A DNA stretch of 64,000 nucleotides from JALFST01 sp022779285 (lineage in GTDB: Bacteria > Bacillota > Clostridia > Tissierellales > Peptoniphilaceae): the NCBI GenBank assembly GCA_050313895.1, contig JBNPMI010000009.1. One strand, 5' to 3'. The translations under genes and the position numbers were made by a program. This document shows, in pieces, positions 25,689 to 33,948 of this stretch. The stretch's first letter is position 1. Each line of letters starts with the position of its first letter. The notes below the pieces were generated by a model. That model made no database searches. It was not told the origin of the DNA and was given only the letters and a program-made list of their open reading frames with translations.

Positions 25689-27509
25689 CTACTTTTTTCG
25701 TATTTCCAAAAGTCTTTGAGGAATTTTTTCTTTCAAAAGCTGAAGCGCCTCATCCGCCGGATCGGAAGCAGGCTCCTGCTCTCCCGCTCCGAAATCCCTG
25801 TTCCGGGAAGCTTGTGAGGAAATCACTTCCGACGAATCTGCCTTCGGACTTGCCGATATTTCCGTTCCGTCCCTCAATATCCTATCCCTTCCGTCTGCCG
25901 GAGGCATATCTCCTGTACCCTGAAATTCAACGAAAATGCGCTTTCCCGCAATCTCACTGTAAATCTCCGACAAGGCGTTTGCGTGCTTTTCTATCACGCT
26001 CCTGACAATGCTGTCTTCCGGATAAATAAAAACAAAATGGTCTTTTTGGAAGATGACTCTTTCATATTTTCCCATGAAAGCAGGAGGAAAAAGCGCCCTC
26101 TGCATCACCATTTCCGAAATCTCCGCATGATGCCTGCGAAGCCAAAGCTCCGGATTGTGCTCCGGATCCTCTGCATCAGGCTTCTTTTCCGCTGCGGCTT
26201 CCGCCTTTGTCTCTCTTTTGTCCTGTACAGAATCTTTTTGTGCTGCCTTCTGTGGAGCCGGCATCTTCTTTTGGATCGGTTCTTTGAGCTCCGGCTCTGC
26301 GGCCTTAGACGCTGTGGTCTCGCATGATGCCGACTCGGATGCCGTGAATTCCGGCGCAGAGCTTGCCGGCTTTCCATCAGAATTCTCCCTGATTTGCTTC
26401 TTCTCTCCGGACGAAACAGAAGCCTCTTCGGAATCGGAAATCAGTTGAGCAATACCGGCCTCCAGCAAAACCGAAGAAAAGTCCGATTTTCGCATCCAAA
26501 GCTCCGTCTCAATCAATTGCTGTGTGGCCTGCAAAAGCCTGGATACGGAAACCGGGGCGACCATTGCCCGCATATCTCCGCGCTGATCCGCATCCAACGG
26601 CAACGGAAGAGAAGCTCCTCCACCTTTGATTAACAAAAGCAGGCGCCAATACTCAAGCCACTCCTTCAACAGGATATGGGCGTCCTTGCCGTTCTGCAAA
26701 AGAGCTTCGACTTGCTGAAACGCTGCAGGAAGGTCATCGGCAAGCACCGCTTGTGTAAGCGTAGTCAGCGATCGATATCCCACCGTTCCGAGAACGGCAT
26801 CCACAATCTCCTGTGTGATTGTCGTCTTCCCTGACGCCAGCACCTGATCAAGCAAGGACAAGGCATCGCGCATGGCTCCATCCGCTGCAATCGCGATGGA
26901 ATGAAGAGCATCCGGATAAATATCCAGGCCGGCCTCACCCGCCACATATTGCACTTCTTTTTCAATGTCCGCAAGCTCCAGACGCTTGAATTCATACCGC
27001 TGTGTGCGGGATAAAATCGTCACCGGAATGCGCTCCATTTCGGTCGTTGCCAAAATAAAGATCAGATGCTCAGGAGGCTCCTCCATGATTTTGAGAAGCG
27101 CATTAAATCCCTCATTGGTGATCATATGCGCCTCATCGATAATATACACTTTATATTTCAGAAGAGTCGGGGGATAGATCACATTGTCACGAAGCTCTCG
27201 AATGTCATCAATACGCCGATTGGAGGCCGCATCCATCTCCACAACATCCATGGTGGTTTCCTCAAGAATTGCCCGGCAATTCTCGCATTCATTGCAGGGA
27301 TTGCCATTCACAGGATGCAAGCAATTGACGGCACGTGCAAGGATCTTGGCACATGAGGTCTTTCCCGTACCTCGTGTGCCCGCAAAAAGATATGCATGTG
27401 CAGGTGTTCGGCTTTGCACTTGATTTTTCAGAACTCTGGTGATGTGATCCTGCCCCAGGACCGCATCGAAGGTTTGTGGGCGATAGGCCCGATACAAGGC
27501 TTTTTTCAT
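25689..27509 (-). CDS. dnaX: DNA polymerase III subunits gamma/tau
   Basis: Clamp-loader ATPase of 606 residues. AAA+ domain with Walker A GTRGTGKTS, zinc module with CLHPVNGNPCNECENC, Walker B IIDEAHM and the SRC-like LSRTQRYEF; domain III follows to about residue 365. Residues about 370-475 are a low-complexity Ala/Ser/Glu/Lys linker, and the C-terminal part resembles a tau-type polymerase-binding domain. The ATG at 27509 is the usual MKKALYRAYRP start with GGGAG upstream; the frame from 27563 is rejected. No obvious slippery heptamer for a gamma form was confirmed. Confidence 0.96.
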   Translation of the reverse strand: MKKALYRAYRPQTFDAVLGQDHITRVLKNQVQSRTPAHAYLFAGTRGTGKTSCAKILARAVNCLHPVNGNPCNECENCRAILEETTMDVVEMDAASNRRIDDIRELRDNVIYPPTLLKYKVYIIDEAHMITNEGFNALLKIMEEPPEHLIFILATTEMERIPVTILSRTQRYEFKRLELADIEKEVQYVAGEAGLDIYPDALHSIAIAADGAMRDALSLLDQVLASGKTTITQEIVDAVLGTVGYRSLTTLTQAVLADDLPAAFQQVEALLQNGKDAHILLKEWLEYWRLLLLIKGGGASLPLPLDADQRGDMRAMVAPVSVSRLLQATQQLIETELWMRKSDFSSVLLEAGIAQLISDSEEASVSSGEKKQIRENSDGKPASSAPEFTASESASCETTASKAAEPELKEPIQKKMPAPQKAAQKDSVQDKRETKAEAAAEKKPDAEDPEHNPELWLRRHHAEISEMVMQRALFPPAFMGKYERVIFQKDHFVFIYPEDSIVRSVIEKHANALSEIYSEIAGKRIFVEFQGTGDMPPADGRDRILRDGTEISASPKADSSEVISSQASRNRDFGAGEQEPASDPADEALQLLKEKIPQRLLEIRKK

Positions 27510-27546
27510 TTTTTTCTCCCGAAAGCAATTTTGCGAATTCAGAATT

Positions 27547-28938
27547 CTATGATTTTTGAGCAAGCGTTCTGCGCATGGGCTGCGTGGTTTTTCTCAGCCA
27601 GATTACGTTGATCAGCCCCTTTCCGATACTGGTTGCGCTCATCGCTATCCAGATACCGTATACTCCGAACCTCGGCATCAGAAGATAGCCGAGGGGAATC
27701 CGGCAAAGATTGAGCAGAATGCTGGTCAATGCCGGCGGCACGGTTTTTCCTAACCCGTTGAAGCCGGAGCCCGCAGCCGTTTCCAGCGATATAAATGGCT
27801 GTGAAATGCCGAAGATCAAGAGATAAGTTTCTCCGAGCACATGGGCCTGCGCATCATTCGGAATAAACGCCGCGAAGATGGATTTTCCGAACAGAACGAA
27901 TATCAAGAGAACACCGGTTCCCAACGACGTCAAAAGGAAAATGGTCATACGCATGATTTTCAGCACGCGTTCGGTATGTCCTGCTCCTACATTCTGCGCC
28001 ACCATGGCCGTATTGGCCGCACCGAATCCCTCCACGGTCATCCAGTTGATGCTTTCCATCTGGCTTCCTAAAGTGGCAACCGCTGCCGCTACCGCACCGA
28101 ATGAAGACACCATGCGCTGCAACACCGCAGAAATCCCGCTGAAGGTCAGAGATAAAAAGAATACGGGAAGGCCTAATTGAATCATGTGCCTGATCGTGCT
28201 ACGATTTGGCCGAATGGCATGAATTGCGGCGCCGATAATGGCAAGCGGCTGTGCATGAATTCCTTCTTTTTCCACGTTTTTTGCATGAAGCACAAAAAGA
28301 AGAAACACGAGGATCTGCGCCGAGATGGTTGCCAGCGCCGCACCGGCGATTCGCATTCCATGCAATGAACCTATGCCGAAAATAAGGATCGGATCCAAAA
28401 TCATATTCGTGATCAGACCCGCACCGTTGATATAAAACGGAATTCTTGAATTTCCCAAGCTCTGATAGGCTTGCGAGAAAGCAAAATGCATCATCATAAA
28501 GGGAATCCCTATCAGGGCAATTTTTCCGTATTCCATGGCAAGTACATTGACAGATTCGGGCAGTCCGAAAAGATGAATGAAGGGATTTAAGATGAGCATT
28601 CCCAGCAGGCCGCAGGCAATTGCCAGAAGAGCAGACAGTTGAAGCCCGTTGGAGAGCGTAGACACCACTTTTGCAGGATCCGATTGTCTTCCGTATTCCT
28701 GTGCTACCATAACACTGATTCCGGTGCGTCCGATTGTCGCAACAGCATCACCGATCCATCCCAAAAAACCGATAATTCCTACGGCGGCGACGGCATCGCT
28801 ATGCAATCTTCCAATCCAAAAGAGATCCGTCAGGGTATATAAGGTTGTCAGTAACGAGGTCAACATTAAAGGAGCCGCAAACCGCATAAGCGTCGGTAAA
28901 ATCGGCCCCTGTAATAAATTCAATCGATTCTTATCCAT
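27547..28938 (-). CDS. MATE-family efflux transporter
   Basis: Cation-coupled multidrug or metabolite exporter of 463 residues with 12 predicted helices in two repeats of six. The N-terminal LNLLQGPILPTLMRFAAPLMLTS-type start, and FIPNDAQ between helices 9 and 10, fit the DinF/NorM-like MATE group. ATG at 28938 lies 16 nt after the Asp23-like gene stop; its Shine-Dalgarno is weak, so coupling to upstream translation is likely. The next gene is dnaX at 37 nt. Substrate unknown. Confidence 0.92.
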   Translation of the reverse strand: MDKNRLNLLQGPILPTLMRFAAPLMLTSLLTTLYTLTDLFWIGRLHSDAVAAVGIIGFLGWIGDAVATIGRTGISVMVAQEYGRQSDPAKVVSTLSNGLQLSALLAIACGLLGMLILNPFIHLFGLPESVNVLAMEYGKIALIGIPFMMMHFAFSQAYQSLGNSRIPFYINGAGLITNMILDPILIFGIGSLHGMRIAGAALATISAQILVFLLFVLHAKNVEKEGIHAQPLAIIGAAIHAIRPNRSTIRHMIQLGLPVFFLSLTFSGISAVLQRMVSSFGAVAAAVATLGSQMESINWMTVEGFGAANTAMVAQNVGAGHTERVLKIMRMTIFLLTSLGTGVLLIFVLFGKSIFAAFIPNDAQAHVLGETYLLIFGISQPFISLETAAGSGFNGLGKTVPPALTSILLNLCRIPLGYLLMPRFGVYGIWIAMSATSIGKGLINVIWLRKTTQPMRRTLAQKS

Positions 28939-28954
28939 TACACTGCATGCACGC

Positions 28955-29272
28955 TTATACCACACATACGCTCACATCGCGGCATTCCAGCCCAAGCATG
29001 GATGTCACCTCGCGGCGTACCGCCACCTGAACCTGCTCAATCACATCGCGAATGGATTCTCCCAAGGCAACGTGGATGGTCAGGGTTGTCTCCAAAACGC
29101 CCTCTTCCGTGGAAGTCAAAAGAAAGCGATCATATCCGCGGCGCAGACGATTTGTCTGAGGATCCAGTCCATATACTTCCTCAACACCGTCAACACGTGC
29201 TGCTGCGGAAGCGATCAGCAAATCCACGACCTCATTGGCAATGCGGCATGTGCCGCCCTCAAATTGTTTCAT
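28955..29272 (-). CDS. Asp23/Gls24 family envelope stress protein
   Basis: A 105-residue YloU-like protein of the DUF322 family. Conserved features include the N-terminal IANEVVDLLIASAAARVDGVEEV-type helix and the central strand run TLTIHVALGESIRDVIEQVQ (partly given). Family members are soluble, often tied to cell-envelope homeostasis or fatty-acid metabolism genes, with no enzymatic activity known. It overlaps the HAD gene by 14 nt and has a GGAG site inside that gene. Confidence 0.88.
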   Translation of the reverse strand: MKQFEGGTCRIANEVVDLLIASAAARVDGVEEVYGLDPQTNRLRRGYDRFLLTSTEEGVLETTLTIHVALGESIRDVIEQVQVAVRREVTSMLGLECRDVSVCVV

Positions 29273-29939
29273 TATCTTCTCCTTCCCATTGATTCAGCCA
29301 CAGCTCAGCATCAAACGTTTCAAAGCTTTCTATAAAAGTATCCGCGTGACGCTTTATGGCTTCCGTATTCTGTTCCCCGCTTAAATCTTGAACTCCGACC
29401 GTTTTGCATCCCAGCTGTTTTGCTGCGATCAAAGCATAAAGCGCGTCATCAAAAAGAGCCATATCCTTTGGAGGAACGCCGAACCGCTGCGATGCAGAAG
29501 CAAAATAATCCATATCGTTTTTGTTATACCCGTTGGAGGATGCGCTGTATACAAAATCAAAGTATCTGCGCAGTCCTGTAAAATCAATGGCTTTGTCTGC
29601 CAGCTCCTGCATGGTGGCCGTTCCTACGCCCAACGGAATCCCCCGTTGATGGAAATACTCCAGTGTCTGAATGACTCCCGGACAGAGCTGTACCTCAGAG
29701 GTATAAAAGCGTTCCATATAATCGTGGATATGCTTCCATGCCTTCGGAATATCCACAGGAATATTGTACATCTTTTTGACCAGTGAAAGGGCCTCTTCCA
29801 GTCCGGATGTAACCAGCAGATCATAGTCAATCATATCGCGTGGGATATTGAGCGCGTCAAAGACGCCGCTTTCTGCAGCATGCCATGCGTGCATGGATGC
29901 CAGCATCGTTCCATCCATGTCAAAAAGTATCGCCTTCAT
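29259..29939 (-). CDS. HAD-superfamily hydrolase, beta-phosphoglucomutase-like
   Basis: Cytosolic phosphatase or phosphomutase of 226 residues. Motif I FDMDGTM (nucleophile Asp and acid Asp), an alpha-helical cap at about 15-80, motif II region GVGTAT and motif III/IV with LFDDALYALIAAKQLG. The D-D pair of motif IV is partly altered (FDDALYA where FEDS is common). Substrate cannot be deduced. First gene of the leftward run to recR; GAAGGAGG precedes the ATG. Confidence 0.88.
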   Translation of the reverse strand: MKAILFDMDGTMLASMHAWHAAESGVFDALNIPRDMIDYDLLVTSGLEEALSLVKKMYNIPVDIPKAWKHIHDYMERFYTSEVQLCPGVIQTLEYFHQRGIPLGVGTATMQELADKAIDFTGLRRYFDFVYSASSNGYNKNDMDYFASASQRFGVPPKDMALFDDALYALIAAKQLGCKTVGVQDLSGEQNTEAIKRHADTFIESFETFDAELWLNQWEGEDNETI

Positions 29940-29964
29940 ATTTCCTCCTTCAATGTTTCACTTC

Positions 29965-29986
29965 AGTATACCAAAAAGCGTATAAT
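29965..29986. promoter_or_regulatory. Divergent -10 elements of HAD and murI genes
   Basis: TATAAT at 29981-29986 (plus) lies 30 nt before the murI start, and TATACT at 29965-29970 (minus) lies before the HAD gene. The -35 elements are poor on both strands. Confidence 0.5.
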
Positions 29987-30016
29987 ATAAGAAATCTTAT
30001 CGAGAAAAGGTGAAAT

Positions 30017-30856
30017 ATGCAAAGCAATAGACACATCCATGGATTTCGAATCGGCATGTTTGACTCCGGTCTGGGCGGGCTGACCGTCCTTTCCGAATGT
30101 GCGCGTCGTTTTCCTGATAACGCTTATTTTTTTATAGGAGACAATGCCAATGCTCCTTATGGAGACCGCAAGCGTGACGAGCTGCGCGTCCTCAGCAATC
30201 GGCTTGTTCGACATCTGCAAAAGCAATCTTTAGATGTTCTGATTGTCGCCTGCAATACCATCTCTTCACTTTTTATTGAAGATCTGCAAAGAGATCTGCC
30301 CTTTCCCGTCATCGGTATGATTTCTTCCGGCGCCGGTGCTGCCGTGGATACCTGGAAACAAAGTGCCGTCTCCCCCGTCATCGGCGTTTTGGCCACGCAG
30401 GCCACAGTCGAATCTCATGTATATCAAAAAACGATCCGATCCCTGGAGCCGTCTCTCCATGTCAAGGAGCTTGCTTGCCCTGCCTTTACCATTGCTCTGG
30501 AATCGGAAGATCAGAGTCCCCGGGAGGAGCTTGCCATGGTAAACGAGGCCTTACGCTCCTGGAAAAAGAATCCTCCGCCCGTAATCGTCCTTGGCTGTAC
30601 GCATTTCCCCTATCTTCAGGATGCCTTGGCGCTCTCCCTGGATAAAAATGTGATTTGGGTCAATCCGGCGGTACGTGTTGCAGATCGGCTTGCGAAAATT
30701 CTGGAAACGCAATCTCCTCACCGTCCCGTTCGGCAAGGATTTCTGCAATTGGAAACCACAGGTTCCCCTGAACGTATCGCGTCCGGTATTCAGCGGCTTT
30801 CACTCAATGCCCTCGGAATCCCCATGCATATTTCCCGTGTCCATCTTATAGAGTAG
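30017..30856 (+). CDS. murI: Glutamate racemase
   Basis: Converts L- to D-glutamate for peptidoglycan. The 279-residue protein has GMFDSGLGGLTVL, the two catalytic cysteines in VACNTISS and LGCTHFPYL, and a PYGDR segment. Cytosolic. AAAGGTG precedes the ATG; a bidirectional promoter region separates it from the HAD gene. Monocistronic; the tRNA-Ser promoter follows. Confidence 0.96.
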   Translation: MQSNRHIHGFRIGMFDSGLGGLTVLSECARRFPDNAYFFIGDNANAPYGDRKRDELRVLSNRLVRHLQKQSLDVLIVACNTISSLFIEDLQRDLPFPVIGMISSGAGAAVDTWKQSAVSPVIGVLATQATVESHVYQKTIRSLEPSLHVKELACPAFTIALESEDQSPREELAMVNEALRSWKKNPPPVIVLGCTHFPYLQDALALSLDKNVIWVNPAVRVADRLAKILETQSPHRPVRQGFLQLETTGSPERIASGIQRLSLNALGIPMHISRVHLIE

Positions 30857-30889
30857 CTTACAAAATTTCATCATTCTCCGACGCCCTGC

Positions 30890-30918
30890 TTGCAGTTTTC
30901 TTCATCTTACGATATCAT
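30890..30918 (+). promoter_or_regulatory. Promoter of tRNA-Ser
   Basis: TTGCAG and TATCAT are separated by exactly 17 bp, with the -10 ending 18 nt before the tRNA. Confidence 0.7.
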
Positions 30919-30936
30919 GTTTGGCGTATCTTTTGT

Positions 30937-31022
30937 GGAGCGGTATCGAAGTGGTCATAACGGGGCTGACTCGAAATCAGTTTGGGAGCAATCCCACGTG
31001 GGTTCGAATCCCACCCGCTCCG
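30937..31022 (+). tRNA. tRNA-Ser (anticodon CGA)
   Basis: Class II tRNA of 86 nt with a long variable arm (TTTGGGAGCAATCCCAC). Acceptor GGAGCGG pairs with CCGCTCC, discriminator G; the anticodon loop CTCGAAA gives CGA, reading UCG. CCA is not encoded. Its 3' side borders relict mobile-element sequences, so it is a likely integration target. Confidence 0.95.
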
Positions 31023-31031
31023 CTGCACATT

Positions 31032-31069
31032 TTGCCCAATCCTTGAAATCACAGGGATTGGGCATTTTT
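31032..31069 (+). terminator. Terminator of tRNA-Ser
   Basis: TGCCCAATCC pairs with GGGATTGGGCA and is followed by five T. The right arm closely matches the tRNA-Val terminator. Confidence 0.88.
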
Positions 31070-31087
31070 CAATGATTTGCAAGATTC

Positions 31088-31134
31088 CGTATCGTCGGTA
31101 TTTGTCGATATACAACGAAAAAATGCCATCAAAA
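31088..31134. repeat. tRNA-flanking repeat, copy 2 (after tRNA-Ser)
   Basis: Shares a 24-base block (one mismatch) and ATGCCATCAAAA with the sequence behind tRNA-Val, at nearly the same distance from the tRNA (101 against 111 nt). Contains two 10-bp direct repeats, GTCGGTATTT and GTCGATATAC. Possibly arm-type sites of a former integrative element. Confidence 0.6.
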
Positions 31135-31240
31135 AATGGCCGAATTCTCAACGTGTTCACGTGTTGTTGAGGCCATTATCACCATCATTTTTTGTATTGC
31201 TGTAACCACATCGAACAGCCCGTTCTGGAAAGGAAAAAAT

Positions 31241-31651
31241 ATGAAATACGCATATCCGGTAGCCATCAGCTATGAACCTGATGGAAACCCCAAATCCAAT
31301 GACTATTTGGTCTATATTCCGGATTTTACCGAGGGACCCGCCACGGAAGGAAAAGATCTCGTCGACGGGCTGGAAATGGCGGAAGATTGGCTGTCTCTGA
31401 TGATGGATGCATTGGAAAAAGGGAAAAAATCCTTTCCAAATGCCTCCGATATACAAGAGGTACAAAAACAATTTCCGAATGCAACCACAAGCCTCGTCGT
31501 TGTGGATCTTGAAAAGCTCCGGAAATAACACGCAAAACCGGTTTGAAAGACCATCTCCATTCCTGCTTGGCTCAATGAAAAAGCACTCAAAGCAAAGATC
31601 AATTTTTCATAGGCTTTACAGGAGACCTGGATGGAACGGTTGGGACTATAG
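31241..31651 (+). pseudogene. hicB-type antitoxin pseudogene with three in-frame stops
   Basis: The first 95 codons encode a HicB-like domain (YLVYIPDFTEGPATEG, LVDGLEMAEDWLSLMMDALE). After the TAA at 31526 the same frame goes on with HAKPV, TGA at 31544, KTISIPAWLNEKALKAKINFS, TAG at 31610, ALQETWMERLGL and a final TAG at 31649. That downstream part is the normal HicB C-terminal DNA-binding tail. So the gene keeps its frame but has three nonsense codons. No HicA toxin is visible beside it. The N-terminal part could still be translated as a 95-residue product. Confidence 0.8.
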
Positions 31652-31806
31652 GATAAAAGCATACGGAACATGAAAGCGCCCTACCGACCGCCATCGGTAG
31701 AGCGCAAGCTTTGGGCTGTGATACCCATCAATGATATCGCCGCCCCTGAAAAGAAAGGGGAACGCTATGCCTTTTTAGGCGAGCATTTAGGCATGGATCC
31801 CGCCCG

Positions 31807-32095
31807 GATAAGTATATCAAGATCAGCAGAAAAGGATTCAAGACAAAACAAGAGGCACAATCCGAACTTTCACAGCTACGATATGCATATAATCAAGGGA
31901 TTGTTTAAACGCCTGACGCCGCACCGTATCAGACTGTATGTGATAAGTGGATGGCCGTCTATGAAACAACCGTTGCACCATCCACGCTCAATAAGGCGTT
32001 TCAATATTTTCTGATACATTGCCTATTTTTGCAAGCCTCTCCTGCTCCTCGACTACGCCCGATATTTGTCAAAATTTTGCTGCCTCACTATCTGA
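31807..32095 (+). pseudogene. Tyrosine integrase remnant (N-terminal part only)
   Basis: One frame reads DKYIKISRKGFKTKQEAQS, typical of the integrase arm-binding domain, through a TAA at 31906, then VCDKWMAVYETTVAPSTL NKAFQYF, typical of the SAM-like core-binding domain. Near 32019 the similarity moves to the next frame (LPIFASL..TTPDICQNFAASLSD). The catalytic domain is absent; sequence similarity stops about 40 nt before the arylsulfotransferase stop codon. The true 5' end may lie further upstream, at about 31671-31806. Same orientation as hicB and tRNA-Ser. Confidence 0.75.
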
Positions 32096-32133
32096 CAATA
32101 AAAAGCCATTCTCAATATATATCGAATTGCTTT

Positions 32134-33639
32134 TTATTTTACATCCACAATTTCAGCCTTCTTGTGCTCAAACAAGTAATCGTCCATTAAATAGTTTAAT
32201 TTCCTTGCCCTATAGTAATTGCCTTTGACTCTGGCATGTAATACTTCTCGCCCATAAGATATTTCAATTGTTTCTGACTCCATGTCAAGATCTTTTTCAT
32301 TTGCTTTTGGCCCATGATCATTAGCAATCACACCTTCCTCTAAAGTGATTCCCCCAAAATGAACCAGGTTATGATCATCTGTATATCTCTCAACGAATGA
32401 AATATATGGTGAAAAAACCTCTGCTCCCAGATCTTTCCCATAATTCCATTCTGTTTCAATCTTCATAGTTTCTAAATTAATTTTATACCTGACACCTCTG
32501 GAGAAACTATACTTTGCTTCCACATAATCCGGATGCTTTTTGCCTTTATAGTGATTATCAAAGCATGTAATGCTTCCTTTATTATCCACTGACACGGCGT
32601 GTTGACCGTATGTGTAATCAAAATTATAGCCGACTCCCGATAATAAATATTTATCGATGTACTCCGGATCCCACCCTTTAGGATCCGATAGGATCCAATT
32701 GATTTCATCTGTCTCAAAATCAAGATTCACCAGCGAGTCCATATGTCTCATGGAAAGCGTAATCGAGTCACTATATTGATCATACCAAACAGCATTGTTA
32801 TGAGCCCAATCACGTTCTGACCAGCTACCGGATCGTCTGACCTTATTAACATCTACAATATTTTTGTAATCCAAACGTTTTAATATTTTCCCACTATCTC
32901 TATCAAAAATGATATAGGAATCCTCTTCCGTTTGAAAACCGGGCATATTCGTCAGTACTAATAATTTATTTCCTTCTAATTCCAGGAAATCATGATGGTA
33001 TAAGGTTTCAATATTATAAAACACATGAATTTTGCCCATCCAATCTATTTCATATAGACCCGTAACATGATAAGGTTCCACTACTACATCCCCGCTACCG
33101 ACCATGATTCTTCCATTTTTCAATTTTCTAAAATCCCAATTGAAGGATTTCTTCAGCAGCCACCGGATGTCCCCATTGGAATCGATGCCAAAGGGCAGAT
33201 GATATCTGAAGTTCGTTGTAGGCGTGGCATATACCAAAAATTTATTTTCAAAAACTATCGGATCCGCCTGAAAATCTATAACAATATCCTCATCAAAATC
33301 AATGTTCTCGGTAGTAATTTTATGTGAAAAGCTTTCACCTTGATATCTGGATAGGATGACTGTTGTTGTATCATTTAAGTATAATCCGTATACAGGAAGT
33401 ATATGGGTCTTTGATTTCTTAAATGTTTGAACAATATCCGCAGCTTTATTTTTTCCCTTAACCACAACCGTTATCGCCGTTTCTTCTTCGGTTGTAAAAC
33501 AAACATATGCAGAAAGAGGATTGAAGCCATAGGGATCCAAGACAATAAATGGCTTCTCTATGGTATAGGTTGATTTTTTAAACTCTTTTAGGAATTCTTC
33601 TTCTTTTCTATATTGTTCTTCAACTAATATATTATGCAT
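32134..33639 (-). CDS. Arylsulfate sulfotransferase-like protein without signal peptide
   Basis: A 501-residue protein of the bacterial ASST family (beta-propeller, PAPS-independent transfer of sulfate between phenols). Numbering from the longer GTG frame at 33651, conserved-looking active-site positions are His284 (DWAHNN), His351 (GQHAV), Arg385/388 (SRGVR) and His431 (LVHFGG), the last being the likely sulfated His. Known ASSTs are periplasmic or secreted; this one has no signal peptide or anchor, so a cytosolic location is inferred. The ATG at 33639 follows AGGTGA and starts 1 nt after the PTS IIB stop. It is the last gene of an AT-rich PTS operon, suggesting a substrate imported by that PTS. 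Confidence 0.85.
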   Translation of the reverse strand: MHNILVEEQYRKEEEFLKEFKKSTYTIEKPFIVLDPYGFNPLSAYVCFTTEEETAITVVVKGKNKAADIVQTFKKSKTHILPVYGLYLNDTTTVILSRYQGESFSHKITTENIDFDEDIVIDFQADPIVFENKFLVYATPTTNFRYHLPFGIDSNGDIRWLLKKSFNWDFRKLKNGRIMVGSGDVVVEPYHVTGLYEIDWMGKIHVFYNIETLYHHDFLELEGNKLLVLTNMPGFQTEEDSYIIFDRDSGKILKRLDYKNIVDVNKVRRSGSWSERDWAHNNAVWYDQYSDSITLSMRHMDSLVNLDFETDEINWILSDPKGWDPEYIDKYLLSGVGYNFDYTYGQHAVSVDNKGSITCFDNHYKGKKHPDYVEAKYSFSRGVRYKINLETMKIETEWNYGKDLGAEVFSPYISFVERYTDDHNLVHFGGITLEEGVIANDHGPKANEKDLDMESETIEISYGREVLHARVKGNYYRARKLNYLMDDYLFEHKKAEIVDVK

Positions 33640-33640
33640 T

Positions 33641-33928
33641 TTATTTTTCACCTATATTATTTTTTATTAATTTTTCTTTAATTTCCGCTTTACTCAATAT
33701 GTTTTGTAAACCTATGACTTTTGTGCCTCCGGGAAAGGTGTCCACAAATCTTTGATTGCATAGTATGAGATCATAATTTCTGGCTGCTGATCTGGCTTCA
33801 TCTATAGCGCAATGGTGAATATCGGCATCAATTTCTAACTCACGAAATACTTTTTCTGCAGTCATTTTTAACATTTGTGATGAACCCATACCGGCTCCGC
33901 AACAAACCAATACTTTTAATCTACTCAT
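33641..33928 (-). CDS. PTS IIB component, ascorbate/galactitol type
   Basis: Cytosolic phosphocarrier of 95 residues with the phospho-Cys loop VCCGAGMGSS near residue 10. It would pass phosphate from a IIA protein to the substrate held by the IIC partner. It lies between the IIC gene (20 nt) and the arylsulfotransferase gene. No IIA gene is found in this cluster, so a IIA from elsewhere must serve it. RBS AAAGGAAA. Confidence 0.9.
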   Translation of the reverse strand: MSRLKVLVCCGAGMGSSQMLKMTAEKVFRELEIDADIHHCAIDEARSAARNYDLILCNQRFVDTFPGGTKVIGLQNILSKAEIKEKLIKNNIGEK

Positions 33929-33948
33929 TTCTTTTTCCTTTCTATACG

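Noticed and set aside
30915..31160. Reverse-strand frame across tRNA-Ser with a SGWDSNPRG sequence
   Set aside because: Again the antisense of a tRNA, not a gene.
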